Shown piece after piece: positions 63,053 to 64,000 of a DNA stretch of 64,000 bases. The DNA is from CAVOEB01 sp965249645. Lineage in GTDB: Bacteria > Pseudomonadota > Alphaproteobacteria > UBA828 > JAPUJA01. The stretch's first letter is position 1; every line of letters starts with the position of its first letter. A program made the position numbers and the translations under genes. Where the stretch lies: NCBI GenBank assembly GCA_965249645.1, contig CBDFML010000001.1, forward strand, positions 1-64,000. The letters run 5' to 3'. The notes beneath the pieces were generated by a model. That model was not told the origin of the DNA. It made no database searches and was given only the letters and a program-made list of their open reading frames with translations.

Positions 63053-63519
63053 CTAAAACGCGTTGATCGGCATCTTGAGATAAGAAGCGCCGTTCGATTC
63101 GGACGGCGGCATTCGGCCCGCGCGCATGTTGACCTGGACCGACTGGAAGATCAGTTCCGGCAATTCCAGCGTAGCGTCTCGTGCTTCACGTTTGGCGGCA
63201 AATTCGTCCTCCGAGATTCCGTTCCTGACGTGGACGTTGCCCCGGCGCTGGGCGCCAATCGTGGTTGCGCACGCGAAGGCTCGCCCGTTCGGACCGTAGT
63301 CGTGGCACAGAAACATCAGTGTCTCGCCCGGCAAACCGAGCAAGCGTCGGATCAATCGGTAGAGAATATGCGCGTCGTCGCCCGGAAAATCACAGCGCGC
63401 GCGGATCGAAATCAAGCACCGGATCGATGATGGCTGCACGGCCCGTTTCCGGGTCGGAGACCAGGTGGCTGATGGTGTTGGTGCGCTGGAAAAAAATAAC
63501 TGTCCACTCCCAGTGTCAC
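63053..63519 (-). pseudogene. MBL-fold hydrolase (persulfide-dioxygenase-like) with internal deletion
   Basis: On the minus strand a GTG at 63519 with GGGAGG seven bases upstream begins a start typical of this family (SYFFQRTNTISHLVSD, RAAIIDPVLDFDPRA). In the next few bases the homology jumps, in a different reading frame, to the C-terminal part (RCDFPGDDAHILYRLIRRLL, LCHDYGPNGR, SVQVNMRAGRMPP), ending at 63053. About 100 or more residues, including the HxHxDH metal site, are missing. The remnant is a pseudogene. The 63520-63651 stretch upstream holds nothing recognisable. Confidence 0.8.
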
Positions 63520-63651
63520 CGTGGAGCCTCCCTCTCGCTCTGACATTGGGTCGCGGACCCCGTCGACGGATAAGGCTTCGACAAAACTACCGGAGCGAGG
63601 GGTCGACAGGCGATGAGTTTTTAGGCGATTCGGGTGTCTGTCGGACTAAAT

Positions 63652-63682
63652 CGCAAAAAAGAGGCCCGCCGGGCAGCGGGCC
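63652..63682 (-). terminator. Rho-independent terminator of the aminotransferase gene
   Basis: GGCCCGC (63663-63669) pairs with GCGGGCC (63676-63682) around a six-base loop. On the minus strand the stem is followed by TCTTTTTTGC, a strong T-tract. It lies 23 bases after the aminotransferase stop. Confidence 0.9.
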
Positions 63683-63705
63683 TTGTATTGGGGTATCGGA
63701 TTCGC

Positions 63706-64000
63706 TCAGCCGGTCCAGTGCCCGTCCTTCTTGAGATCGCCAGCCACCTTGTCGAGGGCACGGCCATAGCGGTCCAGAACTTCGTCGATATCCGATTCGT
63801 TGACGACGAGCGGGGGCGAAAAGGCCGTGGAATTCGTGCCCATCAGCGAGCGGATGACAAGGCCCTCGTCCATGCAGGCGGCAATCATCTGGGGGCCGAC
63901 CTTGAGGCCGAGATCGAATTCCTCCTTGGTCGCCTTGTTTTTGACCAGCTCAACGGCGGCGATCAGGGCGCGGCCGCGAACTTCGCCCACCAGCGGGTGA
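63706..64000 (-). CDS. Class III aminotransferase, C-terminal part (cut by window edge)
   Basis: About 98 residues are visible, ending in HWTG. The sequence HPLVGEVRGRALIAAVELVKNK and GLVIRSLMGTNSTAFSPPLVV is the C-terminal lobe of PLP-dependent class III aminotransferases (omega-amino acid or polyamine transaminases). The catalytic Lys lies upstream, beyond the window. Its neighbourhood of polyamine transporters fits a putrescine- or GABA-type transaminase, but this is context only. Confidence 0.88.
   Translation of the reverse strand, partial: HPLVGEVRGRALIAAVELVKNKATKEEFDLGLKVGPQMIAACMDEGLVIRSLMGTNSTAFSPPLVVNESDIDEVLDRYGRALDKVAGDLKKDGHWTG

Overview
The window is about 64 kb of GC-rich, densely packed bacterial chromosome. 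Gene content points to an alphaproteobacterium, probably near the Rhodospirillales. The pointers are an octaprenyl-diphosphate synthase and a class I cytochrome c of alphaproteobacterial type, a hopanoid-associated glycosyltransferase (HpnB), CIRCE-controlled groESL, Tat-exported polyamine-type binding proteins and frequent ATGA/GTGA gene overlaps. The lineage is an inference from protein resemblance; no rRNA gene is present.

Layout. 1-4322: two tandem copies of a cobalamin-dependent mutase with a fused C-terminal B12 domain, followed by its GlmL/MutL-like partner; the first copy is cut by the window edge and carries two compensating frameshifts. 4319-7069: a scar with two gene remnants (one of RTX type) and a complete IS21-family element. 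7178-8662: cytochrome c, apt and a SnoaL-like protein. 8794-15687: a 2297-residue soluble hybrid histidine kinase with about 14 PAS modules. 15929-25087: housekeeping block with tRNA-Pro(CGG), ispB, a DUF2007 protein, a TrmN6-like methyltransferase, an S49 peptidase, glyQ-glyS and ppdK. 25135-27431: an M48 lipoprotein protease and YgfZ. 27601-33165: a glycan cluster of four glycosyltransferases and an asparagine synthase. 33287-38447: a GAF/HD-GYP protein with a coupled 24-codon leader ORF, an MBL-fold protein without its metal motif, a molybdopterin oxidoreductase and a GST.

38680-47207 holds two consecutive polyamine-type ABC operons (binding protein, ATPase, two permeases). The binding proteins and permeases have diverged, but the two ATPase genes lie in a 1098-bp repeat with one difference seen. 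47358-59998 is a catabolic region for amino or opine-like compounds: two tandem class I amidotransferases, an MDR dehydrogenase, a three-subunit FAD/[2Fe-2S] dehydrogenase, an EamA-type protein, an M20-type amidohydrolase, DadA, a fluoroacetate-dehalogenase-like hydrolase, a HAD phosphatase and a GlcD-type dehydrogenase; hpnB lies inside it. 60012-64000: a PKHD dioxygenase, groES-groEL behind a promoter and CIRCE, an internally deleted MBL pseudogene and the end of a class III aminotransferase.

Taken together, the right half looks like uptake of polyamine or opine-like substrates (two ABC systems) feeding amidotransferase, dehydrogenase and aminotransferase steps. That link rests on gene order and family knowledge only. 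The most unusual items are the duplicated mutase/GlmL locus, the homogenised ATPase pair, the PAS-array kinase and the dehalogenase with a complete active-site signature.
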